DNA of 64,000 nucleotides from Schistocephalus solidus (Eukaryota > Platyhelminthes > Cestoda > Diphyllobothriidea > Diphyllobothriidae), in assembly GCA_017591395.1 (NCBI GenBank), contig WEDG01000707.1:20525-84524 (forward strand), read 5' to 3'. This document shows positions 12,555 to 24,438 of this stretch, one piece after another (positions within the stretch are counted from its first letter, which is position 1; every line of letters starts with the position of its first letter). The notes below the pieces were generated by a model. It worked only from the letters and a program-made list of their open reading frames with translations, was not told where the DNA came from and did no database searches. The position numbers and the translations under genes were made by a program.

Positions 12555-12850
12555 CCTAAAGATTGCCGAAGTACGGTGATCTTCAAACAAAGGTGCCTAC
12601 ATTACAAGTCCGGGAAGCCAGATTAGATATCACAGTTTTTTTTACTGAGGCAAAAGTGCGTATGAGAAGCTCCACGAGCGGTTGATGCAAGCATTCTCAT
12701 CAAGCAAGTGACAATCGAAGTGCATCAGCTTGCGCTTCGACGGTCTGCGGCCAATTGATGAAGAGAAAAATATCAGTTGACGTCACGGCGTTGGTGGACG
12801 TTGACAATCTTGAGAGTGGTCAACTACAAATCTCAAGGGCTTCTTTACAT
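12555..12850 (+). repeat. Interspersed repeat family R4, copy 1
   Basis: Shares ordered blocks with 29040-29330: TACGGTGATC..CAAA, ACAAGTCCGGGAAGCCAGA, ACTGAGGCAAAAGTGCG, CAAGTGACAATCGAAGTG and GGCGTTGGTGGACGTTG. A shorter copy is at 27300-27425. The family is unnamed and non-coding as far as can be seen. Confidence 0.6.
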
Positions 12851-14174
12851 GCGAGGTTAACTTAATTTTGCAGGCATTCCCGCCGATAAAGCGCCCCAGA
12901 ACCACCTGCCTCCTTCGCCAGGTAAATGGCCTGCAACTCTGATGTAAACAAGGCGAATCATCTTACTCGGTATATTGCTCTGATAAAACTGATATACTTA
13001 TGGATATTTCGAACTATATTTATACCGCAGAGTCTACCTACACGGTGAAATGCTTCTCTTAACTCTAAAGGATTTAGTGATCAAACGGTCAGCATTTGTT
13101 CAATCATGGTGGAGGAGAATGTTCACCACCACAGAGGCGACTCACACGGGACGTTTGTTGTAGTCTAGTCAACATAATCGACAAGCTTAGGTGACCAAGG
13201 CGACTTGAGGGCGTTCAGCCTGATTTGTAGCTGCTCTCTCTCACAATCTTCAGCGTCGCCGCTTACCTATGTCGCGTTTGGTCCGCATAGCACGCTTACG
13301 CTGTCGTAAGGCCGATTGACCGTAGCCGACTGAAGTATCGGGTGCATACACTTCGGCTGACAGTTGCCTGTTGAAAACATTAGCCACTACTGTTTGATGT
13401 GCTCCTCGGGTAAAAGATTTTCAATCTGACTGTCTTGCCTGCCCTTCCAATTTGGGAACCTGGACGTTGTCGATCATCACGCTTCAACAGATCTCCTTAA
13501 CTTTTAGATAAATATTTCATGGCCAGTGAGGGCTCGAGAGTAGAGCAAGCTCAACTGTCATTTGAATAGACATTTTGGCTGATTTCAATAGTTCAGCTGA
13601 CCTGTTTCAGTATGTTCAGGGTATAAATTGACCCAAATGTGGCTAAACTCACAGTTCTTGTTTTGATCCTCGTATATAGAGTGGCTAGAGTGCTGTTTAT
13701 GCTCAAACCGCACCACTGCTCTCGCGAACTTGAAGCTCACCGCGGCCGCCGATATGCTTCACAATCGACCATGCTTAGTCATGCAAAAATGACAAAAATG
13801 CCAGTTTTAAGCGCTGACAAAATGTTCACGATTCCTCGTGGTGCTCGAAATTACGCGGAATACCCAATAAATTCTCTTCTTTTCTCGCTGAAGAATGAGA
13901 ACGCAACCTTAAAAGACGAGGGCAAAATATAATTCATCCAATTATAAAGGAACAATTAGGCTTTGAAAGGGTTGATATTGCAACCCACTACGAGACTGAA
14001 CCGTTTGTTTAAGTGGAGTGACGATACTCACTTTGGCACTGACGCAGAATGAGGTTGGTGTGATCGGTGTTGGTACCACTTTTTTTCTACTCATTGTCAG
14101 CATCCCCGTGTGCTACCCCTGCAGTTCCCGACCGGACATGAGAGAATACTCATACTCCAAATGGGATATTATAT
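12851..14174. other. Intergenic, no gene supported
   Basis: A 97-codon open frame at 13639-13932 has no recognisable domain and no splice context, so it is not called. No RNA gene or named repeat was seen. Confidence 0.3.
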
Positions 14175-14263
14175 GTTAGTAGTAGTAGAAGAAGTATTAG
14201 CAGTCGTAGTCGTAATAGTATTAGTAGTAGCAGTAGAAGTTGTAATAATAATAATAATAATAA

Positions 14264-14317
<54 letters not shown>
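14175..14317. repeat. (TAG)n / (TAA)n microsatellite
   Basis: Imperfect TAG/AGT triplets from about 14175, a short TAA run (about 14242-14263), then about 18 perfect TAG triplets to 14317. Valine-rich and isoleucine-rich open frames across it are artefacts. Confidence 0.95.
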
Positions 14318-14912
14318 CACCATACACCCACGTACGCACTCAGGCAGTTACAGCAGCTCATGCGTCACTTGAACACGCCGCCTCTAGACACGACCCCTCC
14401 CCCATCGGTTACTGCAGTACACACCGATTAGACGACACTTGAACTTGCTCCACAAACCTTTTAAAACAAATGCCATTTCTCGCTTTCTCTCCGGTGTGAG
14501 TGGACGCTGTCAGCATTAACCCTGGTTTCATCAGTAGCAACTCGAGGTTCAGTGCACAATAAATTCCCCTACGGGGGCCTTATGTCTTTCCCTCTAACTT
14601 GGGATTTGGCTTGGTTACTGTGGCGTTCTGAGTACTCACACTGCTTGGACGCCACACTTTGATGACCCCGACGTGATACAGACGCAACTGCCAGAAATGA
14701 CCGAGCGCAATCGTCATGAAATTTCCACTCGACTTCATGCTACTGTTTTTCTTGTGCAACTTACTATGTCCCCTGAATAGGAAAACCTGGTTTCGAACAC
14801 TGTTGGAAATTTATATAGATGCTTTCAACAAAACTCACCCGTACGAGCCCAGATCGCACCTCGATCCTATTATTTATAGAAATCATTGAAATATGTTAGT
14901 GAAGAAGAACAG
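14318..14912. other. Intergenic, no gene supported
   Basis: No exon, RNA gene or named repeat recognised. Confidence 0.3.
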
Positions 14913-15025
14913 GGTTGTTCGTTCACCGGAATCATGGCTTTATTCGTCTGAGCTTTCGAACTCTTACTGGAGTCCATCGTCAGAGCTCAGACGAATAAAG
15001 CCATGATTAAGGTGAACGAACAACC
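14913..15025. repeat. Near-perfect inverted repeat (~43-nt arms) with its own apical hairpin
   Basis: The left arm starts GGTTGTTCGTTCACC at 14913 and runs through ATGGCTTTATTCGTCTGAGC to about 14955. The right arm (about 14982-15025) is its reverse complement with two or three mismatches. The ~26-nt centre itself pairs (GAACTC with GAGTCC, on the written strand). A transcript would form a long, nearly perfect hairpin. A TTC microsatellite starts one base after the right arm. Probably the terminus of a mobile element; the element was not identified. Confidence 0.85.
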
Positions 15026-15115
15026 TTCTTCTTCTTCTTCTTCTTCTTCTTCTTCTTTTTCTTCTTCTTCTTCTTCTTCTTTTTCTTCTTCTTCTTCTTC
15101 TTCTTCTTCTTCTTC
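15026..15115. repeat. (TTC)n microsatellite
   Basis: Ninety bases of TTC triplets with two short T-run interruptions. Poly-Ser and poly-Glu open frames here are artefacts. Confidence 0.95.
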
Positions 15116-15954
15116 ACTTAAACACGCACCTGGAATGCAGACTTTCGCCTCCAAATGTGTAAGTATCGGATCAGATCTCTCCTTGGTACGATACATGCCT
15201 CCACCCATTACAACCTACAACGCGAGGTTTGGCCTGACGATCATAGCGTCCCTCCTTCAGATGCCGGTTTCGCCAGTAGCCACTGCTGCCTGAGACGGCC
15301 ACTCAGAGTTCTGATGGCTCTGAGTAAACCCACTTAACCGCCAGATTTATGAGTATTTCATTCAGAACTCCCCCTCTCTGCTCTCGTTTCTCCAAACGCC
15401 CTCGATCAGTGCATTGCTGTAATTTTATGATATTTATAACCTCATCGAACTTATGCACTCACAGAGGCATTTCAACGGGCCCCTACTGACGAACATCAGA
15501 TCCGAAAAATGTGTCGTCGGTCACAGGCAATCAATGGCGCAGGAGTGTGTTCCTCGTTAACTCACTCACTCGCTCACTCCCCATATTACGATGTTAGAAG
15601 GGAATAGAACATGAGGACAACTGGAGATGTGCCTGAACGCAGAAGCTGAAGGGGATGAGTCCACGCGTGCTGAATCTCCGAAATGTGGCCCGCAAAATGA
15701 GTTGCGCTGCGGACTCAGAAAGTGGGGCAGACAAGTTCATGGTGCAAAGTTTTATGGGTCTATGGGTGGGTGCCACGCCGTAGAGGTAGTCGCCCCTCAG
15801 CCAACTGCGGCCAATCCCCTCATCCGTTGGTTGACAGGCTCGGACAGTTGGATGGTGAGGAATGGGTGTGAGTGCGACAGAATCTGGGAGCATCAGCATC
15901 CTACAATAAAACTGAAGCACCTGGAAACTATAACGACTAGCTAAAATTTGTGGT
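15116..15954. other. Intergenic, no gene supported
   Basis: Open frames of ~100 codons on both strands at 15594-15944 overlap each other and show no domain. Nothing else recognised. Confidence 0.3.
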
Positions 15955-16305
15955 TTGGAAGTCTGCCAACTGACGTGATAACACAGGACTGACAGTCAGG
16001 CTGTGATGAGTAATTCTCAGTGGGGCCTTTATGCACGCTTGCCCATGTGCGACTCGAGCCTGATACACGTAGTGAGGACCAGGTCGTGTGTAGCACGCGT
16101 AGATGGACTGTTATGATTTTCCCGAAACTGCGCCCATGCTCACCTTCGGTCATCTCATCATCATCTTGACATTGGAGCAAGCCAAGTGAAGGAGGAGAGT
16201 GTGCAGAGGATGCCGAGCAAGTCCACCTCACTAATAAACGACTTTTCGCGTGTAAGTCACCGGTGCTGGACTGGCTACGCGGGGCACACGACGGTCATTG
16301 TTGTT
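15955..16305 (+). repeat. R1 module fragment followed by R2 copy 2
   Basis: 15955-16050 is a diverged R1 module (TTTGGAAGTCTGCCAACTGACG..ATAAC, then a GGGGCCTTTATG segment) similar to 26640-26775 and 59155-59290. 16070-16305 matches the R2 copy at 3945-4142. R2 is thus found joined to an R1 piece here, either a composite element or a nested insertion. Confidence 0.5.
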
Positions 16306-16913
16306 TGTGGCATGAACTCTTAAAGGAGGAGTGAAGACAGGAGTCAGTGGATAGGAATGAAAACAGATTCACATATTCACCTAACTTCGGGTAAATTTTG
16401 AGACCGAAGATCAAGACAAGAGTGAACTGTGCACCTTCTGCGCCGCTCAAAGTCTGTACTTTTCAGGTGCAAATGGAAGGGGTGGCAAAAATAAATGTCT
16501 TCAGGAAAATAGAGTTCGCTCTGACTCCGACCTCCAAACCTTAGTCCCTTCGTCACCTTCAGATGTTGGGTGCATAGTTGCTGCAGGCGGTTCAGGCAGG
16601 CTATGGGTTAATATTGCTCTCAGAGCCGCATACATGAAGGACTGCCGTGAATAATGGTTAACCATCGCGGTTTCGTTTCTAGCAGGAAGAAAAAATTTGT
16701 AGAGACTAGCTCGTCTGTCTGCGTACTCGAATGGGTCTTGTGTTTTATTCCTGATAACTTTCATCCCCTCTTTTATTTTCCTTTTACTTGGATGCGGACT
16801 GTGACCAGTGTTTTTACATGAGGGCGGCCCTGGTTGAAGGTGAACCTTTGCGGTTATGGAGCTAGGAGCTGTAAGGAGTCCCTTGAAGGTGTCAACGACG
16901 TCAAATATTCCTC
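16306..16913. other. 3' flank of gene B, no other gene supported
   Basis: Lies downstream of gene B on the minus strand and may include its 3' UTR. No clear polyadenylation signal or exon was assigned. Confidence 0.3.
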
Positions 16914-19417
16914 TTACTTTTGGAAGACAATGAAAAACACTGGCGTTAATTCAGTTAGTCCCCGGAACGGTGACTGACTAATGGTTGTTGGGTATACTGG
17001 TCGCTCGGTTTGATGAGCTTGGATAGAACCTTTATGCGTCAACACCAAGAAACGCCCTATTTGATGAGCAAATCGAGCTAAACAATTGCTAGACTTCCGT
17101 GACGATGAACGTCCAGGCGTGTCCGGCAGTCCTTCCTCAGTATATCCATCGGGTATGGAACAGGAGCTGTTTTGATCTTTTTTTTCATATTCTGTTTCCG
17201 GTGGGGTATCGTCCTCTGCCTCCACATTTACGTTCTTCCTGGAAGCCTTATTTGCGCTGGAGGATACTTCGATAGACTTCCCATCAGATGCGAGTTTCAT
17301 TTCCGTGCCAGGCAACCCCACTCGAAGATCCAGTTGTCCACCATTGTCGGGTTCCTCCTCTTTAGGCCAGGAAATAAGCAGATCGAGATTGTAAGTCACC
17401 TCCGTGCCCCCATCTTCCGAATTGTCAGCAGGGCAAACCTCGGACTCTTGAGTCAGCTTTAGGACCGATCCATCGACCGAGGCCCGAATACCGATAACTG
17501 AGTGCTCGCAAGAACCTCGCGACCTCGAGTCCGGCCTCTTCGTAAACTTCTTAGATATCTTGAGGACTTTAGAGTCCACCTCTTCAATTTCGTCAACCTG
17601 CTGACTATCAAGAACAATTTCCGGAATCGGTCTTGCTGGGAGATCTTCATCATGGATAATGGCACCTAAAACTTCAACTGGCTGATCTGCGGTTTCCAGT
17701 GGGTCTTGAGAAACCACCTCGTTAGCATCGTATGAGTCTATCTGGAGAACATGTAGAGGAGAATCTCTGGGCACTAATAAGTTTTCATTCAAACTTTCCT
17801 GACCATTACCATCCTCGGTGAACTTTGTATTGGTGGCGGACTCGTCTGGAAGGTCGTGAGGTGGAATAAAGTCTTCATTCGCCTCAGAATAAGCCACCGA
17901 TTCTTGGGTCACAACAGTACTCGAGGAAAAATCGATGACGCTCTCGACAACAATCTCCTTGCCATCGGTCGACATCAGGCTCGCGATATTGGCTTCTCGG
18001 CCTACTTCATCAACCGCGGAAATTCGAATTCCTCCTGTTAATGACGCCTCTGCTGACTCGCCCATCTGCTCGGGATCAGTCAGAACGGGACCATCAACGG
18101 CTACCTCAATGGTGTAGTACTGAGGTGCCTGCAATTCCACTTCACCGTTCTCATTAGGTGTTTTTTCAATTAAAGAAGCATTCGCGACAAATTGTGAGGT
18201 TTCAATCCGTTGAACTGAGCTGGTTGTGCTGACAGAAAGAGTTGCTACAAGCACCCGAGATAACTTGGGATCCTGGACGGAATTGGCAAGCGAATGTTCT
18301 GGTATCGATCTTTCGGAAGGTTGAGACTTTGATTGAGCAGTTTTCAGAGATTCGTTTTCCGCGACATTTGTTTCTCCGGACTGATAGTCACTGGTGGGGT
18401 TTGGATAGTCTACTGCTTCTGGACTGGGTTCTGCGTCGAGCTGGACCTCGTCAGGGGAGGCTTCTAGCTTCTCTGCAAGCATTGGGTCTGAAACTTGCAG
18501 CTTTTCCTGAGCTTCGGCCATAGGTTCTGCCTCGAGCTGGTCATTTTCAGGTGAAGCTTCTAAATCATCCGCAAACGCTGGCTCTAAAACTTTCAGATTC
18601 CCCTGATCTTCGGCCATGGGTTCTGCCTCGAGCTGGTTATCGTCAGGGGAGGCTTCCAGCTTCTCCACAAACATTGGATCCGAAACTTGCAGCTTTTCTC
18701 CTGAGCTTCGGCCATAGGTTCTGCCTCGAGCTGGTCATCCTCAAGTGCAGCTTCTAATTTCTCCGCAAGTGCTGGATCCGAAACTTTCAAATTTTCCTGA
18801 GCTTCGGCTATGACCTCTGTTGTGACAGTTTCTGCGGTCTCGTGTGGTGATTGCTCATCTTCAAGGTTCTCAACCGGAAAATCCCGCACAGGCTCCTTGT
18901 CATCCTCCTGTTCCCTTTCTTCGACTGCCATATCCACCACCACTCGAGATGATGAGCTGGAGGATCTTGGCTTTGGTATAGGTCGGAGTCCCCTCTCAGC
19001 TTCCAGCGACTGTGATTTGCTGACTAGGTGCGATAGAAGGCAATGTAAAACGGGCTTCAATCCCTCCAGTAAGTCCGCTTGACTCAAGTTTTCCAAGGAA
19101 TCTGCGGAAGGTTTCAATATTCGGATCAGTTCTTCGAGAATTGATTTATTCAAGGAGAGTGCTTTATCTGTCGGATCGTAAGCATAATCCACAGTGATCC
19201 GGTATCGGCTTTTTTGGGCTTCTGGTGTCGGAGCTGTTTCGCCCTGAACTATGGCCTGGATGATGCTGCCGTCATCTGATGACGGGGTCTGGCCATTTCT
19301 TAGAGCAAAGTTTCCCTGAAACCTATTGCAGGCTTCAAAATACTCCTCACTAACAATAGCTTCATTGGCGTTGGACGCATTTTTGCCTGACCCAGCTGGC
19401 TGCCTCCTTTTCATCAT
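16914..19417 (-). CDS. Gene B: paralogue of A and D with a coding minisatellite; one 2-nt frameshift
   Basis: Function unknown. The first ATG is at 19417-19415; an in-frame TAG lies at 19438-19436, so the start is well bounded. Residues ~32-142 are the block shared with genes A and D: RFQGNF at 32-37, DDGSIIQAIVQGE, RYRITVDYAYD at 71-81, LLEGLKPVLHCLL at ~116-128, then LRPIPKPR and a serine run. A 32-residue repeat follows four times. Within the second unit a TC dinucleotide duplication moves the frame, so the gene appears as two open frames (18593-19417 and 16914-18674). Beyond the repeats the chain is acidic and S/T-rich, with two patches of alternating hydrophobics ending in DGK-[ES]-I-x-V. 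No signal peptide or membrane segment is seen. It is either a recent loss-of-function allele, a length error in repetitive DNA, or a real pseudogene; the second open frame of 586 codons argues that loss, if any, is recent. Confidence 0.7.
18426..18811 (-). repeat. 96-nt coding minisatellite, four units, in gene B
   Basis: Four tandem units each encode about 32 residues with the pattern AE-x-Q-x-[NK]-L-[KQ]-V-...-P-...-LEA-...-QL-[ED]-AEP. Protein-level conservation is high (LEA, QLEAEP). One unit is 98 nt because CTTTTCC became CTTTTCTCC (near 18696), the cause of the frameshift. Confidence 0.9.
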
Positions 19418-22204
19418 TCCTCTCACGGTGTTTGGCTAACAGCTTTTTGGTGGAAACTGCCGTACTGAAGTGAAAGAAAACGTCTATATTTGGTCTCTAC
19501 GGCATGCGTGAAACTGTTGGCCACTGCGCTCCTCGCAGGCCGCGGCGAGCGTCTGAACTGTGCGCCTATTCCAGCCACACTGATTTATCGATTTATCTCA
19601 CGTGCATTGGACGCATCCTTCAGCGCATCACCCGAACACATGTGCCAACGACCATTTTAATTGGACATATATTGCAGGTGAAGAGTCAGCTTTCATGGTC
19701 CAAACGAACCGACTCCACGCGACCCCGTATGTTGAAATTTGCGTCGAGGGATTGAAAATCGCCGTTTCTTTTTTTTGAGAGAGAGAGACAGCTACGCTTT
19801 ATTTTGAAAGTAAAATTCCACAAATTTCAGCAAGAAAGGTCCTCCATTCACCGTGAAGAATCGTCCTTGAATGCGTCTCAAAATATTGATCAATTTCTTT
19901 CTCTCTTCCTTCAAAATGGTGCCAGCGTCGTGCGTTGATGACCTCATTTTGTTGTTCGAATAGACAAATTGGGTTAAAATACAGTATTTAATGGGTGAAC
20001 TAGGCCAATCGATGTACAAATAAGAGGATTCACATGCGAATGGAGAGCAGAAAAGATGGCAGCTCAATTTCAAAAGCCCGCGCCTGCAGTTTTAGTGACC
20101 TTGCTCGATTCATGAGATTAAATACTGACTCTGAACGTCGCTCTGTGATTTACGAGCCGGGGAAAGTCCCAACAACTTAAAAACAGAACCAGCTCAAATG
20201 TGCAGTAGAGGGCCAAGGTTCGTAAATCACCGTAAGCTGATGCTTTCATACGTCCTTTAGGGAACTACTTTTTATTTGTGTAAAGACGTTCTGCCTAGAA
20301 GGCAGACTTTCGGTCCGCCTCATAACGAGTGCTTCCCTCGTCCGATTGGGCATTTTGAGTTGCATTGTTGGAAGCATAACTTTGGAGAGCGGCAAAGTTG
20401 TTAGGTAACTTTCATGGGGCTGGGAGATAGAATGGACGATAAGGGGTGTACATGCTCACGCTACGAGGTGACGAACGCATTCCGGTGACTGCTAGCAAAT
20501 GGTTGATTGTTCATACTCTCTTTGAATAATAGACTGGTTGTGCTGTTTCTATTCTAGCCTGTCTTTCTTCACCTGAATTGGCGAACCGAAAACCATTCGA
20601 TAACTTATTTGGCCCGAGCCAACTGCAAGGCTTTTTGAAAACAGAATATTCCGGAACTATTTTGAAGTATTCCCAAAGAGCTTCATTTGTATGATAAATG
20701 CTGATTAGTCATACGGGAACAACAATCGTTGGTTCTCAAAGCTTGGGGAGAATTTCTGTTGAAATACTGAGTTCAAGTCTTTAGTCCGCATGTTTCGAAC
20801 GTGGGCCTTTTGAATGCTTGAAAGGTAATCTCGAAGACGTTTCGACGATGGTCGTCAGTGAAATTTTGGTTTTCTTGTCAATGGTTTCCTTGTAGATAAA
20901 GCCCTTACCAGAAGCGAGTCTAAACAAATTAGCGAGATGATGGGCCCTTCTACTATTTTTCTCTCAAAACATTATCTTCCTCGAGTAGTTTATCGAGAAG
21001 TAGGGCCATCACTTCGTTTGTGCTTTTAACCACAACTAATTGGACGGGGTTGTTCGAAGGTGAAATCTACCAAGACGGAAACGATGATGAAAGAAGCGAG
21101 ACGAGGAGATTAAACTGGTCAGACTGCAAACTGACACGTGTTGATCCCGCAGTGCAGCCTGTGGGCTTCATAAAATTGGTCAGTTCGAGATCAGTGTCAG
21201 TGGAGAGCAGGGGTAACAGGATACCACAGAAGCCGCAGCTGCGCAGTGAACTACGACTGGCTGGACGATGGATCTCGCTATCAACCATTTCCCCCGCCGT
21301 TCATGTTCGGGGTGTATCAGGTTCCGGGGTGGGGACTTCGCGGCGGAGGAGCACATCAAGAGGGCGAGCGTCGGGCGGATCTATCAACTCATGCATCCTC
21401 TGTGAGAGCGCGTGTTTGCTGACGTAATCTGTGACTGAGAATGACCAGCGCCGGAAGTGGGAATCATCGTCCATTTGGCCATTTCACCCAATCTCGGGGT
21501 CGTATGTGGACGCGAAGAGATAGAGAGAGCTCCAGTCAGGTAGATTAAATGCGAGTTACCTGGACTGGTGTCCGTGACTGGTTGTTGAGGTCTAGATTAA
21601 GGGAAGGTGGGGGTGAAGTAGTTCAACTGGAATTACTGACAGTGAGGCGTTTGCGGAGAGCTGTTCTGCATCAACGCAACGTGCAGTGGCGGATCAGAAT
21701 GTCTGGGCGGTTCAAAAGCGGCTGGGGTGGGGCGTGAAGCCTTCGTTCCTCGCCCAGCTCTGGAGTGGCCCACAGTTAGACACTTTGCAAAGTTAAGTAC
21801 TGGTCGCGTCAATCTGAGAACGGGATGGCTGCCAACGGCGCGGACGTCAATGACGACTGGCCGGAGGTAGTTGTCGGCGTTCGGACTAGCAGCGCAGCGG
21901 GGCGGGGTCGTTGAAAAGGGAGAAGATACCGCGGATGCTATGGAGGTTGTCCAGCCTTTACATGATGGCAAAGTTATCCCAGATGGTCTATCCAACCGTG
22001 TGTGCTACTCTAGACGTCATCAGCCACTACGTTGTTGGAGCGGAGCGCACGCTTTACCCTCCCTCTCCTTCCGAACACAGACTCCAACAGTCCTGAGGAC
22101 AGTGCTACATCTCAGGAGGGATCTATGTACACTTTGGTTCGGATCCTGGGCGGGAACGGTATGATCATGGGTCGGTGAAGATGTCGGTGCCTCGTTCTCT
22201 CTCA
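19418..22204. other. Upstream of gene B; no gene supported
   Basis: The 5' part presumably holds the gene B promoter. Open frames of 90-135 codons at 19792-20073, 21020-21427 and 21633-21995 lack recognisable domains. Around 20815-20870 a short CGTTTCGACGATGGTCGTCA stretch resembles PLE-end sequence but no full structure can be built. Confidence 0.3.
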
Positions 22205-22740
22205 ATTGCTGACCCCCCCCCCCATCGGTTCACCATCACATCGAAGATATGCCTGTCGGTCTTCCAGCAGGTTGTTGGCCTTCTGAATATAGTCGGTCTT
22301 ATCCAAGACGACTGAAGAACGTCCTTTGTCCGCTGGTAGTATCACGATACTCGTGTCAGCTCTCAGTCTCTTTTGACAGCATCCTGCTCCACTCTGGTAA
22401 TAATTGCGCGTGGTTTAGGTGCCATTACCAAGGCGGTTACCTGTTGCCGAACAAGGTGTTTTGTTTCATTTGAATCCCCGGTTTTTTTGAGAATTGATTC
22501 GACTGTGGCAACGAGGTTAACCGGATCGGCGTCTGTGGTATTGAAGCAAGCCTCATGACTCAGAACCTTCAGCTGTCCAGGTGTCAACTGTTTAGAGGAC
22601 ATATTGCGGTGGTGGCGTTTGAGAGTGGATTTCCTCGTCGCTCCGGCCTTGGCCTTGGCTTGGACTGTGACACCGCCATGTTTGCTGACGATATAAAGCT
22701 TTGGAAGGTCATCCACAATGCAGCCGATGAAGAAAATCTA
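22205..22740 (-). pseudogene. Penelope-like element relic, N-terminal part of the reverse transcriptase ORF
   Basis: On the minus strand an open stretch (22716-22363) encodes an LSHEACFNTTDADPVNLVAT-type segment that I recognise from the N-terminal region of PLE proteins. After a frame break it continues in another register through ILPADKGRSSVVLDKTDY (about 22342-22292), the PADKG motif that opens the PLE reverse transcriptase. The remainder of the RT and the GIY-YIG endonuclease are absent. It is a truncated, frame-broken copy adjacent to retrotransposon copy 1. Confidence 0.75.
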
Positions 22741-23518
22741 TAGACGAAATTAGTTTTGTTTTAAGAATCTTTGTAATAAAAGTTTATGAGCTGTCGAAGT
22801 GTTTTTCCCTCCGCTTGTCAAATCTAAGAAGCATCACAGTTTTATAATCTCCATTCAGGCAAACTTGAAATTCTGAACAACCCAGCCCCCCCGTGTGGGG
22901 TGTAGGGGTACTAGTTAGGGGTAGCACCACGCAGATGGCATTTGGTCACTCAATTTGTCTCGTACAGGTGGTGAATGCTCCTGTGGCCGCCTCTAACTGA
23001 TACCCAACTCTCACCTGTGGCACCTCGAAGTTGGGTTCTTCCCAGCGGCCACATTCCAGGCAACTGTCACGACCGGCGGGCTAAACCAGGTGAGGGTCTC
23101 CGGTGTTGTGTGTGCCTCCACACCCGGTATGTCTGACTCCCAAACTTCCCATCTCTCCCCCCTCTCAAAAAGTCCTACGGTGGGGGCGACAGCAACCCCG
23201 TAGGCGGCCCAGGCTAACTCGGGTCGCTCTCCCACTAAAACAAAACCGTGACCCATAGTGGAGTTCGGCAGCCGTCTGGGATGTCCGAGCAGCCCTATTT
23301 AGGGACAGCACTGCTTGCCTCTTCGCGGAGGAAGAGGCTAGAAAAATTGCCCTAAACAAATGCTGGTTATCAAGTCTTCTGCAGCCGGCCGTGACTCTCA
23401 GATTGCAAAATACGCGGTCGTAAAACTCAAACAAACAACAATACCTCCCGTCCCCATCCCCCTTGCAATACTCTCCAGGCTGCTCGGGTGAGTCCACTCA
23501 CACTAGGCGCGCTACAAG

Positions 23519-24438
23519 GTGGACATTGCTGCTCTCAGCGAGACCCGATTCTCTGAGCAGGGCCAGCTGGAGGAGGTTTGTGCCGGCTACACCTTTTTCT
23601 GGAGCGGCCAGCCAAAGGCAGAGCGACGCGACGCTGGTGTTGACTTTGCCATCCGGAACGACATCGTGGGACGTCTGCCCTGTCTGCCGCAGGGTATCAA
23701 TAATCGCCTGATGATCCTCCGCCTGCCTCTTCGGAGAGACCAGTTCGCCGCCATCATCAGCGCCTACGCGCCGCCAATGACCAGCTCTGATGTGGCGAAG
23801 GACCAATTCTACGAGGACCTGCACGCCCTGCTGTTGACTGTGCCGAAGGTGGACAAGTTAATTGTCCTTGATGACTTCAACGCCCGCGTCGGGACGGACA
23901 ACGCTGCCTGAAGGGAGTGCTTGGTCCCCACGGTCTCGGTAGCTGTAACGATAACGGCCTCCTTCTTCTGCAAACCTGTGCGTGATACCGTCTCCTGTTG
24001 ACCAACACCTTCTTTTGCCTTCCAACGCGGGAGAAGGCCAAGTGGATGCACCCTCGGTCGCGGCACTGGCATCTGCTGGACTATGTTCTCGTTCGGAGGC
24101 GAGATCTACAGGACGTGCTGGTAACCAAGGCGATCCGCGATGCCGATGGCTGGACAGATCACCGCCTCGTCATATCCCAGATGAGGCTCCGACTTCAACC
24201 CCGACGATGGCCCCAAGGTAAGAGGCCGCCAGGTAAGTTAAATACTCTTTTATTAAATTTGCCTGCTCACTGTTTTGAGTTCAGCAACCAAATAACCGGG
24301 AAACTGGAGGACCTGCATGCTCCAGATGATAACGCTACCGTGGAGACACGATGGTGTCAACTGCGAAATGTCATCCAGTCAACCGCCCTCGAAGTCCTTG
24401 GACGCGCACGTCGTCAACACCAGGACTGGTTTGATTAA
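23519..24438 (+). pseudogene. Degenerate APE-type endonuclease domain of copy 1
   Basis: Two main open segments in different frames (23519-23911 and 23998-24438) cover the exonuclease-endonuclease-phosphatase fold: [21 protein letters not shown] (the usual GDFNAR has lost its glycine) and TDHRLV with the catalytic D-H pair. The N-terminal strand with the catalytic Asn is deleted. A TGA after the DNAA residues and a frame change separate the segments. In an intact element this domain would nick target DNA to prime reverse transcription. Confidence 0.8.

Noticed and set aside
14940..14995. Minus strand reads CTGACGA...GAAA, hinting at a second hammerhead ribozyme
   Set aside because: The strands flanking CTGACGA and GAAA pair with each other directly, leaving no separate stem I and stem III and no cleavage triplet. 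Stem II would also start with an unpaired U. It is a plain long hairpin.
14987..15293. Poly-Ser and poly-Glu open frames
   Set aside because: Products of the (TTC)n tract.
20835..20865. Minus-strand CTGACGACCATCGTCGAAAC as a minimal hammerhead
   Set aside because: The only possible helix overlaps the CTGACGA core, and no stem III or cleavage site follows.
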